DNA of 64,000 nucleotides from Lepiota brunneoincarnata (Eukaryota; Basidiomycota; Agaricomycetes; Agaricales; Agaricaceae). Below, one piece after another: positions 52,295-62,909 of the stretch. The notes beneath the pieces are model-generated. The model was not told where the DNA came from, made no database searches, and was given only the letters and a program-made list of their open reading frames with translations. Positions within the stretch are counted from its first letter, which is position 1; each line of letters begins with the position of its first letter. The position numbers and the translations under genes were made by a program. The stretch spans positions 806,001 through 870,000 of the forward strand of contig JAEBUN010000003.1 in the NCBI GenBank assembly GCA_023014365.1, in the 5' to 3' direction.

Positions 52295-53590
52295 TCAGAA
52301 TCCTTCAGCCTCGCCACCATATCTCTTCGGAAGCTCGCTATCGTCAATGTAGGGGCTTAGAGCTTTGTGGATGGTATGACGGCCAGAGCCTACGACGGAC
52401 ATCTTGGCGAGCGTATTTGCCGAGATGAGTGGCTTGAAAGCCCAGAATATCCAGTTGAGTAGTGTGGGTACATTGATAAAAAATTTCTTGAACTGTTATG
52501 ATACCCAGGTGTTCGTCAGTCCAGAGGCAACAGAAGTAAAGAACCACGCTGACAAGCAGTTCAGGGTAGTGATCCAGGAAGATGCTGGTGGCCTCCTGGG
52601 CGGCGTTCTTGGAGTTGGCGTCACGAGATGTAATGCTAACACCCTCATAATCTTAAATTCGTGTCATGCATGTCATGAGCCAAGCGGAGCCAAGAAGGGG
52701 GTTTCTTTACGGACCGTGGATCTGCAAAGTTTGGTCGGTGGTTTCAAAGTCCAGGCGTTGCATCATTCTTTCGTGCAAAGCAACTCGCCACCTACTCCCT
52801 GGTAAGGGCGGGCACAAAAAGAGGATTATGAAGCACCAACCGAAGGAAGAGTTGGACATCAGCAAATACGGCTTTGAGGTTTTTATGACCGCCGTAGATG
52901 TTATACCTAACGATAGTTAGAAAGACGAGTAGAGGTGTTGCACAGAGACTTACATGACTGGGTGTCCTTCCTTGTCCTTTCCATAAACATGTCCCATGGC
53001 ACTGAAAAGATCATCGGGAAACGTTTCTTGCAGCGCCGAATCGACGTTGAATGATTTCCTCCAGCGCAGTGTACTTTGGAACATCTCTCGCGCTTCACGA
53101 ACGTTCAGATTCCTTTGTCCTAGCGTGAGCCTAACGATGATCAAAAAGCTCGGTGACATTACCTTGCACGCAGGAATTTCATGAGCACGACGCTGACCCT
53201 TGCATTTCGAGGATTAGATGGGTCGATTGGAACACCCCAAATCGTTGTCGGAGTTTCTTTGGCTTTTGGATCGTCAGGAAAAGCTTCTGCAAAGATTTCA
53301 GGGAGAATATCCTTGGAAGGCGTTGACGAATTGTCAGCTTTCGAGTGTCCAGATTGACATACCCTGAACTCTTTGAGGGCGGTCCATTCTTGTGTGGCGA
53401 ACCTTTTTGTTAGGGGACTCTGGGGTTCTGGTTCATTTTTCTCGGTGGTTACCTCGGTGGCAGCTGCAGTTGGAGCTAGTGGCGCACCGGCTGGCTGAGG
53501 GGCCTCTGCGGTGGAAGTCGTGGTAGGTGCAGGCGTAACAGCTGCCTCTTCATACAGAGTCGGGGAGGCCGTGGTTTCGGTGGGTGACAT
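52295..53590 (-). CDS. SFH5: Sec14-like CRAL-TRIO phosphatidylinositol transfer protein, SFH5-like
   Basis: Sec14 homologues exchange phosphatidylinositol between membranes. The N-terminus is Ala/Thr/Pro-rich and disordered (MSPTETTASPT, start at 53590). It is followed by FATQEWTALKEFR, LPEIFAEAFPDDPKAKETPT and IWGVPIDPSNPRNARVSVVL, the Sfh5 N-terminal domain, then KFLRARKLTLGQRNLNVREA with WRKSFNVDSALQE. The lipid-binding part has FSAMGHVYGKDKEGHPV, DFETTDQTLQIHDYEGVS, KFFINVPTLLNWIFWAFKPL and LPKRYGGEAEGF with the stop at 52295. Several introns are needed. The order and spacing match fungal Sfh5. Transcription is divergent from the SLY41-type gene. Confidence 0.88.
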
Positions 53591-54136
53591 GGTGGGGGCG
53601 GTGGCTGCGTGCGGGAGGTGCTTGGAAAGGCTCTGGTTCACGCCTTGGGGTAGAGCCACAATCCAGAACCCCACTATTTTATCTGATAAGATACCAAATG
53701 GATATCTATATTCGCACGGCTTCCGGTGCCGGCGCTCCACTGTTGCTATGAACTTTTGCACCCAACTCCCAGGCCTTTGGTATTCACTGCGTGCTATTCT
53801 CCACAGTAGTCAAGTCACCGAGTATTAAGAACGCTCTTTTGCTCTACCAACACTTGGCCTTGTCAATCACGGTGCGGACGGCCAACAACACCTACCGACA
53901 ATAGAAACCTGTGATGCGTCGCACGTCACATGTCACGCCTGTAAAAACTGACCGCTGGTCGAGGATCTGTCAAACACCCACCGTAATACCTCCACCGCCT
54001 TCGAACAAAACGGGCCACTCTCGAGACGCAGAGGTTTCCCCGCGACTGTCCCTCCACCTCCCTCGTTGCGCATGCTCCTATTTATCACGCTCTAATATCC
54101 TTAATATTCTTTAAAAGCACCCTATCGGCGCAAGAT
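53591..54136. promoter_or_regulatory. Divergent promoter region of SFH5 and the SLY41-type gene
   Basis: The start codons of two divergent genes lie 546 bp apart. An open frame extends SFH5 upstream to 53761 but lacks similarity. No specific element can be named. Confidence 0.4.
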
Positions 54137-55881
54137 ATGTACCATCCCTCCAATGGTTACCCGCAACGCTTCACCCCAGCATATCACGAAAAGCCACGTT
54201 TGAACGACACGGGACGAAGCATGGATACCAAGAACCTCCCACCGCCCGGTGGCTGGGGCATCAAGCAGCAGTCGCTTTTGCACCAACTTGCATCCAGAGC
54301 TCAGGTAGTGCTCGTGAACCTGAGTCGGTGGGCGGCTCATCGTTGGCAGGCGCGGGCCCCCAAGTCCGCTACGACCAGTATGAAGCTATCATCGACGCGA
54401 GACCCTTCCCCACTCTCCAATACAGTCTTTGTCCTCCTCTGCTGCCTATGGTACACAACCTCAGCACTTTCATCCAATACTGGCAAAGCGATCCTCAACC
54501 AGTTCCGCTACCCTGTCACTCTCACCTTTGTCCAATTTGGTTTTATCGCAGTATACTGTCTCCTTTTCATGACACCCCTCATACGGTTTTCAAAGTTGCG
54601 GATGCCGACCTGGACGATTGTGCAAGATACCTTTCCTATGGGCATGTTCCAGGTCGGAGGACATATGTTTTCCAGTATTGCCATATCAAGGATACCTGTG
54701 AGCACAGTACACACCATCAAGGTGAGGTCCAATTTGCACCCGTAAGGAAATTATCTCACATAGCGTTTTAGGCGCTCTCGCCCTTGTTTACCGTCGCTGC
54801 CTATGCCTTTTTGTTTGGCGTTAGTTACTCGAGTAAAACCTACATATCTCTACTTCCACTGACCCTCGGTGTCATGCTCGCCTGCTCTTTCGATGTTTCC
54901 GCCTCGGATATCATTGGTCTACTCTGCGCCTTCGGTTCCGCGCTTGTCTTCGTCAGTTCCAACATATTCTTCAAAAAGATTATGCCATCCAGCTCGAGTG
55001 GCCATTTAGGAAGCTCCCACAAGCTGGACAAGCTGAACCTTCTCCTGTACTCATCAGGAATGGCTTTCCTGCTTATGATCCCACTTTGGGTTTACTATGA
55101 CCTTCCCATTCTATTGTCCACGAGCAACCATATCACGCATCCCAAACAGGGACACACTGCCCCACACTCTGTGACATACTACTTCTTCATGAACGGAACG
55201 GTTCATTTCGCGCAAAACATCATCGCCTTCGTCATTCTCTCATCCACATCTCCCGTGACCTATTCCATTGCATCGCTCATCAAGCGAGTGGCAGTCATTT
55301 GCATTGCAATCGTATGGTTTAATCAGACTGTCCACCCTGTTCAAGCTATGGGTATCGTGCTGACCTTCACTGGTCTGTACATGTATAACAACGCCAAGAG
55401 TGACGTGGAACGGGGGGAGAAGAAGATGACTAGAGTGCAGGCCGCGCGAGACATGATGCTACCGACGACCAAGTCAGAGTCGCATATGCTCTCAGGAACC
55501 GATTCGACTCCAAATGAATACATACCAACCTTTACACGCCCTGACCATGCTCATTCTGCTACTGGTATACCGAACGGAACGGCATATACACGGCCAAGAG
55601 GAATGTCGGTCCTGAAGTCAGGAACCGCTGTACAGCATGCAGGACATCAGCATCACAGGCCGGCATCAATCTTACCAACGTCGGACTTTGCGAACCATGT
55701 AGTATCTAATGGTCATGCAACCAAGCCGCCGCTTAAGAAAGAGTCTATTTCTCTTCGCATCATGTCCCCTGTCGACTCCTATCCTTCTCCTCCGCCGTCT
55801 CTGGATTCACCAACGTCGCACACGATACCATTACCGGATGCATTCTTGCATGCGCATGAGCTGGCGCAGTGCGCGGCATAG
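54137..55881 (+). CDS. SLY41: Triose-phosphate/nucleotide-sugar transporter family protein, SLY41-like
   Basis: Two exons with one intron of about 47 bp near 54724-54770. After about 80 residues of cytosolic head come ten predicted membrane segments, beginning PLSNTVFVLLCCLWYTTSAL and including YPVTLTFVQFGFIAVYCLLF, ALSPLFTVAAYAFLFGV, IIGLLCAFGSALVFVSSNIF, FAQNIIAFVILSSTSPVTYS, IASLIKRVAVICIAIVWFNQ and GIVLTFTGLYMYNNAKS. The run ISRIPVSTVHTIK-ALSPLFT and SLIKRV are TPT hallmarks. Yeast Sly41 is an ER/Golgi member that suppresses Ypt1 loss; the transported substrate is not certain. The soluble C-terminal tail is about 160 residues, Ser/Pro/His-rich, and looks disordered. Total length is about 565 residues. 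Confidence 0.88.
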
Positions 55882-56293
55882 ACTCAACCGCCTAATCCCT
55901 TGGGCAGAGAGTACTTCTTGTTCAAACCTCAGACCAGGCACAATGAGGGCTTGTCCACTGGATGTGTCTAAGTCGAAGACGATAGCCCTGACTTAGGTTA
56001 GTCATTAATCGCACCTTCCGGGTAACGCTGGGACCTTTTTCGTTTGTGCCTCCTCTATGTTACACGAGCTCTTTAGTTTTCCCACCCCACAGACATTTCA
56101 TTTTCCATTTTCTTAGATAGTTAATTTATTGCGGCGGATGTTATATAGTACATTCGATCAGAGAACGGAAATGATGGAGAGTAACACAAATGTCACGTCA
56201 CATATTCGCACGCATACCGGAGGGAACCACAAACACACCTGCCAGCGGGCACACTGATATCCTCAAGACACCTCAAGCAATCGGCAGCACAAT
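55882..56293. other. Intergenic region upstream of eS4
   Basis: About 410 bp between the SLY41-type stop and the eS4 start codon. A TTATATAG element at 56141-56148, about 145 bp before the start, might be a TATA box. Nothing else is evident. Confidence 0.35.
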
Positions 56294-57435
56294 ATGGTTA
56301 GTACACCCACCCTTTACTCGATAATGGAGGTCCTCCACATGTTTGCGGGCCACAGCGTTGCCCAGATTTGCTGGATGCATCCCGAGATTTTTGGATGACC
56401 TTCCTGACAGACCGATTAGCCAACTCGCAAATTGCTCTGGATTACTGATATCCTCTCCACTTTCAGGCTCGGGGTCCAAAAAAGCACCTGAAGCGTCTCA
56501 ATGCCCCCTCCTCATGGATGTTAGACAAGCTGAGCGGAACCTATGTACGCGCAATGATGGAGATTACGGTTTTCTGGATCTTGAACTAAGTCAATTGGAT
56601 TTTAGGCTCCCCGCCCCTCCCCCGGTCCACACAAGCTTCGCGAATCCCTCCCTCTCACTGTCTTCCTCCGCAACAGGCTAAAGTACGCCTTGACTGGTCG
56701 TGAGGTCACTGCAATCGTCAAGCAACGCCTGGTCAAAATCGATGGGAAAGTTCGCACTGATCCCACTTACCCTGCTGGTTTTATGGGTTAGTACCTTCTT
56801 TCTCGGGAAACTCTGAAATCCGATATTAAGAGGTTGATCTTAAACTTGGCAATCTATAGATGTTATTTCCATCGAGAAGTCAGGCGAGCACTTCCGGCTC
56901 CTCTACGACGTCAAGGGCCGCTTCACTATCCATCGCATCACTCCTGAAGAAGCTACCTACAAGCTCCTCAAGGTCCGCAAGGTCGCCCTTGGCCCCCGTG
57001 GTGTCCCGCACATCGTCACTCACGATGGTAGAACAATCCGTTATCCTGACCCACTCATCAGGGTTAATGACACTGTCAAATTCGATATTGAGCAGAGCAA
57101 GATCACTGATTTCGTCAAGTTCGATACTGGAAATATTGTCATGATTACTGGCGGTCGTAACATGGGAAGGGCCGGTGTTATCACCCACAGAGAGAAGCAC
57201 ATCGGTGGTTTCGATATTGTGCACGTCAGGGACTCGTTGGACAGAAATTTTGCTACCCGGTGAGTAGTTACCTGGGTTATCAGCTGCCTGGTCCTGATGA
57301 TGCGATAGTATCTCCAACATTTTCGTCATTGGTGAGGGGATCAAACCCTGGATATCGCTACCCAAGGGCAAGGGTCTCAAACTCACCATTTCCGAGGAAA
57401 GAGATATGAAGAGGAGACGTGCGCTCGAGCAGTAG
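56294..57435 (+). CDS. RPS4: 40S ribosomal protein eS4
   Basis: Exon 1 is the ATG alone (56294-56296), followed by an intron of about 170 bp. Then [80 protein letters not shown] and [20 protein letters not shown] are read across three introns. The S4-like RNA-binding part is followed by the central domain ([38 protein letters not shown]) and the KOW motif region ([20 protein letters not shown]). The end is [20 protein letters not shown] and MKRRRALEQ, stop at 57433-57435. It is colinear with eS4 of other eukaryotes and has the family's length. Confidence 0.95.
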
Positions 57436-57571
57436 GAAGATTACTGAGTGCTTCTCGGTTTTCGTCTTGGCCCATACTATGTCTCGTATGCTTAATCCCC
57501 GCCTAAAAATCATGGCAATACATGGTACATCCAATTGTGCTCTCACAAATATTACACCATCCTATGTATGA

Positions 57572-60308
57572 CTACCAGTAGTCCTCGTGGCGTGGGGTCA
57601 CCGCGGTATCAACATTGCGTTTCCTTCTCTCTGCTTCCCATTTTTCAATCCACTTCGCCATCTTTCCCCGGGAGTGTTCACTACCAACATTTACCGTTGC
57701 TATCATCCTTGTCCAATTAAAGGACAAGGCGAAACACGTCAATTCGTAAAAAGAGGAATGCTCAGAGTAAGGGACTGGGAAGACCTGAATCGAAGCCATC
57801 GAATTTGGTGATGGTTGCAAGTCAAGGTAGGTAAAATCCTTCTGCGATACTCGCAAGAGGATGTTGGCCATAGTAGGCACCTGTTCCGTTCCTGCTGGTG
57901 GGGAATATCTATTTCGCCTTGGGTGATCTAGGCCAAATAACAGTTGCAGTGGGTGTACTACTCACGTCCAACCCGTGGGACGAAAACCGATGGTTTTGGT
58001 GAAGATACCCTTAAACCGCTCCATGTATATCTTAAGTCTATCCGTTGCGATAGTACCCAGAGGCACCAGGTGGACCATGGCTTCTAACGGATCGGATGTA
58101 AGGAGGGCGTCAAGTTCAGGATCGGCTTGACATCGTAGAATTGCAGCTTTGCGAGCGTCACAATAAACTTTGCTATTCAATGCGTGGGCAATTGCTAGAT
58201 GGTGTAACCCTTCGTGAATGGCGATACAGAATTGCGGGGTGTGGAATGCCTTTTACCTTTGACGATGCGTTCTTTTCCGATAGAATAAGTGCTATTGATG
58301 GAGAGGTATGAAAAATATATGGTAAACGATGCGTGGGGGAAAGAGGGGCCTACCCAACGACGACGAGGACTTTGCCTTTCTTCTCTGGATCAGTTGCAGC
58401 TTTGATGGCAGGAAGCCACGATTTCATCGATCTATTGGTGGTGATCGGTTCACCAGCAATCAATCTTCTGGATAGTTCGGCGCAGGCAGATATGACGAGC
58501 GATTGAGGCGGGAATGTATACTTCAAAGTGTCTGTTAGCTCGCCCCTCATACACAAGGAGAAGATCACCCGACCTTTGGGTCTAAATAGGTCGTGTCGAG
58601 ATAAACATGGTCTATCTTCTTGCCCTTCACAGCGGGATGCATCACATGTCTCGGAGAAGCTCGAAAATCGCCACAGTGCAAATACCGGAACACCCTCGAC
58701 GAACCGACGAATGGTGAGCGGAAGGAACTATCACCCGCGTTTACAGTTTGTAGACCTTCGAAGAGGAAAAGGCAAGATCCAGGGCAGTGGTTTGCTTCGA
58801 TGAGGGTGACTCGGACGCCATTCGTATTTGGAATTAGGGTCGGGATATTCATGGGGAGTGGGCGAACCCATTTCCTATCGACTGAGAGCATATGTATAAT
58901 CAAGTTTGCTGTGCCTTCTGAGCAGTAGATTGGTCCATTCTTCCAGCTTGAGGAAAGGTTAGTATAATGGTCGGAGTGTGCGTGCCTTTCCTCGAACCGA
59001 TTAGTTCCAGAGTACCTTTGGAAACGAGAAAGATTACGAACGAAAGGAAGTAGGCGGTGACGCTAGGTATGCTTCCATAACGGAAGGCGTCAACAGCGAT
59101 TGGCATACCTTGGAGAACTTTGTAAAACGGTGCTTTTCTCCTACCACCGTTTGCTTTGAGAGGTCTGGATAATTTGTCCTCCGCTACTGCTGCTTCCTTC
59201 CAGACTTCATTTTCTTTACAGGATGACATGAGGACTGAGAATACATTGCCACTGGCGCTGGGTCTTGTATTAGACTCAGAAGAGCTTGACGTGCCGGGGT
59301 AGATCCCCGGTTGAGATGGTCTGCTTTTCGAATCCTTAGGATCGGGGAAGGTGTTTATATAGCCTCTCGCCCCCTGCTTAATAGGTAAATATGGAAAATC
59401 CCGTATCATTGTGGTAGGGACACACAGCTAAGTCATTCAGATTTTGACCGGCGACGGGGCAGAGATCAGTGGTATTTGCAGGGTCGTCAAGAGAGACTGC
59501 TCGCAATAGAGCGTCTTCCACAAACTCAACTTCGTCGTCATCGTCTTCCTTCTTGCAACTCGTTCCCATTTCGTCGTCCCCAGTTAACCACTCTTCTGAT
59601 GCATCCCCCGCTAAGTCAATGTCGACGTGCGTGACTTTCTCCTTGACAATATCTACTTCTGGACCCAGTTCTGATATCTCTTCTTGCAAAGTTCAGAGTG
59701 GCCGGGGCTTCAGGTCTTTGATCCGAGTAGAGGAGACCCGCGGGTAAGCCGAATTTGATGGTTGGTACGCTCTGAGGTTCTGAAATTTGGGGGGATAAAA
59801 GGATGGGCTTTCCAAAGATAAATGTAGATCTGCTTCCCACAGCAACATTACTAGGAGCTGATTTCGACTCGGAGTCAGATAGAGCCCGCCTCTCCACTGG
59901 CATTTTCCGGACGGCGGGACGCTTGGCGGTAAATGAGCTGGCGTCGATAATTTCGACATCGGAATCTTCGCTCATTCTCCGCTTGACACCAGTTCGTGGC
60001 ACCAAGACCTCTGGTTCATCGTCCGAGTCAATTACTATGACCTCGTTCGGAGTCGGTTCGCAGCCGGACCGGGGTCTCTTCCCCGCACTGCTGGTTCCAG
60101 ATGCGCCTATGCTCTTCTCGGAAGCCAGAGGAGGCCCATTCTTGGTGAAGAAATGGTCAAGGGTTTTGCCCGAGTTAGATCCTATCCATTTGGTGCCCCT
60201 GGTGTTCACCTCTTTTGAGGCGAGACATAAGACTATAAGATGGTGAGTCAGATGAAGGGAACAGCCGCAGTGAAGCAAGTGGCAGCTGTTTCCCAAGGCT
60301 ACTTGCAT
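57572..60308 (-). CDS. PSO2: DNA cross-link repair nuclease, PSO2/SNM1 family
   Basis: SNM1 enzymes are 5' exonucleases that process DNA interstrand cross-links. The metallo-beta-lactamase/beta-CASP core is complete: SHAHSDHYTNL (His/Asp site, formed by splicing), EANHCPGSCLFLFEG, LHCGDFRASPRH, YLDTTYLDPK, and PYSEHSSFYEL near the C-terminus, where the protein ends at 57572. The N-terminal half is disordered with nuclear-type basic and acidic patches (EVIVIDSDDEPEVLVPRTG). KTLDHFF near the start resembles a PCNA-binding box. A UBZ4-type zinc finger sits at the usual place, but its ligands look eroded: CPVA where CPVC is expected, and YINTF where H and C are expected. The start is uncertain: 60308 is the first in-frame ATG, but an upstream exon to 60435 is possible. 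Confidence 0.85.
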
Positions 60309-60564
60309 TCACGTGCCATATCAACTTCACTCGATGCCAACTCTCATCAAGTACTTGTTGTGCCAGGTGCGGCACCTGTGGATTCTCTTCGCTTGTCACA
60401 AAGACACCAGGACATGAAGCGAGTCCTGGCTCCATGTCAATCCAGACCAGATGGGAAGGTGATGGGCTGGTCGGACGGTGTTCTGGTAATGCGTAGTTTC
60501 ATATGGGTCATGGACTTTGAAACAACGCGAGCCGAGCTTCACCGACCCTGATTGTTAACCCAGT

Positions 60565-61110
60565 ATCCCGCTGATTCTGTGCCATCAGGCAGGCTTAGTG
60601 CTGTATACACGAATTCTGGCAGCCGACGTAGACTGGGCTACTCGCCTCTGCCTCAACGAGCCACCTTAAAAACCTGAGGACGCACCTACTCGATGGGACT
60701 CCTGCAACATTATCCTTTTCAATCACCTCAGTTACTCAGTGCATGATTCCCGGTGTACACCTGAGAACTTGCTACAGCATTACGCTTGGGTAACCCATTG
60801 CGAAGACTGATACTGCCACGAAGGAGCACTGAGATCTAGCTATACACCCACTGCCTGCTCAGTGAACCCCCTCTTCTCTCATGCCGCGCCCCCCCTGGTC
60901 CGAGTACTAGCATCCTCCGCCACATAACAGAAGAGCCAGAAACAACCATTTTAACTCGTCTTATACCAAGGCCCCTGACCCTGTCTGTGCTGTTCTCCCG
61001 AGCGTAGCTAGCATCCGAGTAGTCTGACCTTTGGACGCAGGCTCGACTTGCGAAGACGTTTCTTCGCATTGTGGCACCCCGCAGAAAGACCGGGGCCACT
61101 CTCATGGCCC
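60565..61110 (+). pseudogene. Decayed VWA-domain fragment of the giant GTPase/VWA family
   Basis: Nucleotide comparison with the sense strand of copies A and B shows a colinear remnant on the opposite strand: CTGATTCTG...GAGCTGTATAC-type sequence near 60570-60610, then a stretch matching the exon DSYSVLLFESS (here DSCNIILFNH), TPENLL (60759-60776), a segment matching HAVSFGPRNE, TCGTCTTATnC-type sequence before an intron-like gap near 60955-61040, and finally RLAKTFLRI...RRKTGATLM matching RLAETFLGI...RKTRGALM of the intact genes. Several stops and indels interrupt the frame, and the MIDAS DxSxS is not present. The piece covers most of the VWA domain and the C-terminal tail only. It has no neighbouring GTPase or Cys-rich part that I can see. 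Confidence 0.7.
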
Positions 61111-61338
61111 GAGAACCGGCTTCGTTAGCATTGCCTCGTTTCCTCTACGGTTCTTTTTGCCTGTCCAACCATCGCCATCGGTCTCCACGTCCCGCCTATG
61201 CCCGAGCGCTCAGTAAACGAGCACCACTAGGAGGATCGTCTGAACGCAGATAGAAGCCGAAATATAAAAATTAGCCAGAGACTACGTTCGTATACAGACA
61301 AGCTATCGGATGAGGAAGTCATGCTTGCAATAAATACA

Positions 61339-62109
61339 TTATTCCCACTTCTTTCCTTGCACTTTCAGGCCCGCGAGAATTAGCTTGTACACGCGATTCC
61401 CAAAATCAAAGACCATGACGAGGGGGACAATGAAAAATGGAACGTAGCTAGAGAGCAAGATGAGGCGTTGCTCAAAGGTTGCAGTATGTTCCAACATGGT
61501 TGTCTTAGCCGTGGGCTCGGGAAGAGATAGGATGTAGGCAATACACGGAAGGGTGGTCGTCGCGGATGATGCTGCATAAATCAATAGCAAAGGGTAGGAT
61601 TTATTACAGCCTACGCGTTGTGTGAATGAATTATCCTTCAGGTTCAGCAGTGGAAATGTTCACCTTTCCAAAGCGCTGAAAGGCCCAGGATGAAAACGGG
61701 AATCTGGAAGACACTGCCAGATAATGTCAGATACTAGGCACCATCAACAATGGTACACATACCCCTCGAGGGTGATAAAGGTCTTGAACCAGAGAAGTGT
61801 AGAGTCATCCTTGATTCCTGCGAGCCCTCCAACGAGGGGGTCATTGGAAACTTGAACATAATAGTTCAAGATCGCACGCATTGGCGCTGGGATAATGGAT
61901 GGGGGGTATAACCACTGTAAATCAATCAGGAGCGAGGCCACCAAGTGGGTCTTGGGGAGGAGAAAGCATCTGTTGGTTAGCGGATACAGAGTTTTACACG
62001 AACGACTTACAGCAAAGAAAGTGAAGTACAACAAATCCATAGGACGCGCAGAGAGGGGAATACGGCGCGTCTTGATAGTTTCGGACATTTTTTCGGCGAG
62101 CACGACCAT
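61339..62109 (-). CDS. EXPERA-domain membrane protein, TMEM97/sigma-2 receptor-like
   Basis: A small ER-type membrane protein with four hydrophobic segments. The N-terminus reads ARPMDLLYFTFFA, followed by THLVASLLIDLQWLYPPSII, a TMEM97-like helix with the conserved Asp, then NDPLVGGLAG and TLLWFKTFITLEG, IPVFILGLSALWK, YPLLLIYAASSATTTLPCIA and LSSYVPFFIVPLVMVFDFGN. The C-terminus is basic (KLILAGLKVQGKKWE), typical of ER retention in this family. EXPERA proteins handle sterols or related lipids; the ligand here is unknown. Four exons with short introns are needed. The start may be 62109 or the internal ATG at 62088; a TATA-like box lies 40-60 bp upstream. Confidence 0.8.
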
Positions 62110-62909
62110 CAGTGGGTAGACTATGGACTGTCAAGGATCCTGCAAACTAATTTATACGCCCACGGAGAGCGCCCACAGTTTGCAACCACGTAAGTCGGCG
62201 TTGCAGAAACACGTGATGAATAGATGCAGTGGATCAGACGCTAGCCTGTATATAGGAGGAGCGCAGCCCGAGTAGGTCAAGTCAGACACGTCGAATATAA
62301 GTTACGGCTTGGGAAAGCGACTTTTTTGCTCAATTTGTCACTCTGAAATGGGCTTGAATGTAGATGTCATGTCTGACTCAACGGCGACATTATCAGTGGA
62401 CCGTATCCGTGCCCGAGCTGCTCGGGGCTCGCGTTAAGGAAGGGATTGGGATCCTCGAGGCAGAATTCCGCTGAAATGACCAAGTCGTTTGACCGGATGA
62501 GCGAAGTATGGAGAACCATAGGCTACAAGAAACTCCTCGCATTTGTTGCGCCCACGCCATGCTCAAGGCTATCGTGACTATGCTTATCAACAAGCTGCCA
62601 TGTACCTGAGACTGTCGACCACTATGGACACCCCTGGAAAGCGGCACAAAAATTGATGCAAGGTCCAAAAGGGTCCAAAGCAACCGAGGCAATCCAGCGA
62701 ATTGATTGGTTTGAAGCTGGAAAGAGTTCACTCTGATTTGAATGGGTTTTCACTCCATTTGTTTAATTAATTCCATCGATTGATGAACGGATTACCGAAG
62801 TATCCTTTCGGTGCCGGCTGTACTCATAACCAAACCATTACATCAATTAATCGGTGAACCCTAGCACCCGTTCTGGTCAGAAACAGGACCGGGATATCTA
62901 ATAATTTTT
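62110..62909. other. Intergenic region between the TMEM97-like gene and the P450
   Basis: About 800 bp. It should hold the promoter of the TMEM97-like gene at its left end and the 3' flank of the P450 at its right end. A minus-strand frame at 62393-62731 has no recognisable similarity. Confidence 0.4.
62151..62156 (-). promoter_or_regulatory. TATA-like box of the TMEM97-like gene
   Basis: The minus strand reads GTATAAATT here, about 42 bp before the ATG at 62109 and about 63 bp before the ATG at 62088. The second spacing would fit better and slightly favours the internal start. Confidence 0.35.

Noticed and set aside
60836..61105. Minus-strand open frame of 89 codons
   Set aside because: It resembles the antisense translation of the VWA C-terminal exons. 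The sense relic on the plus strand explains it better.
62393..62731. Minus-strand open frame between the TMEM97-like and P450 genes
   Set aside because: No recognisable similarity, no consistent splice context, and composition like the surrounding intergenic DNA.
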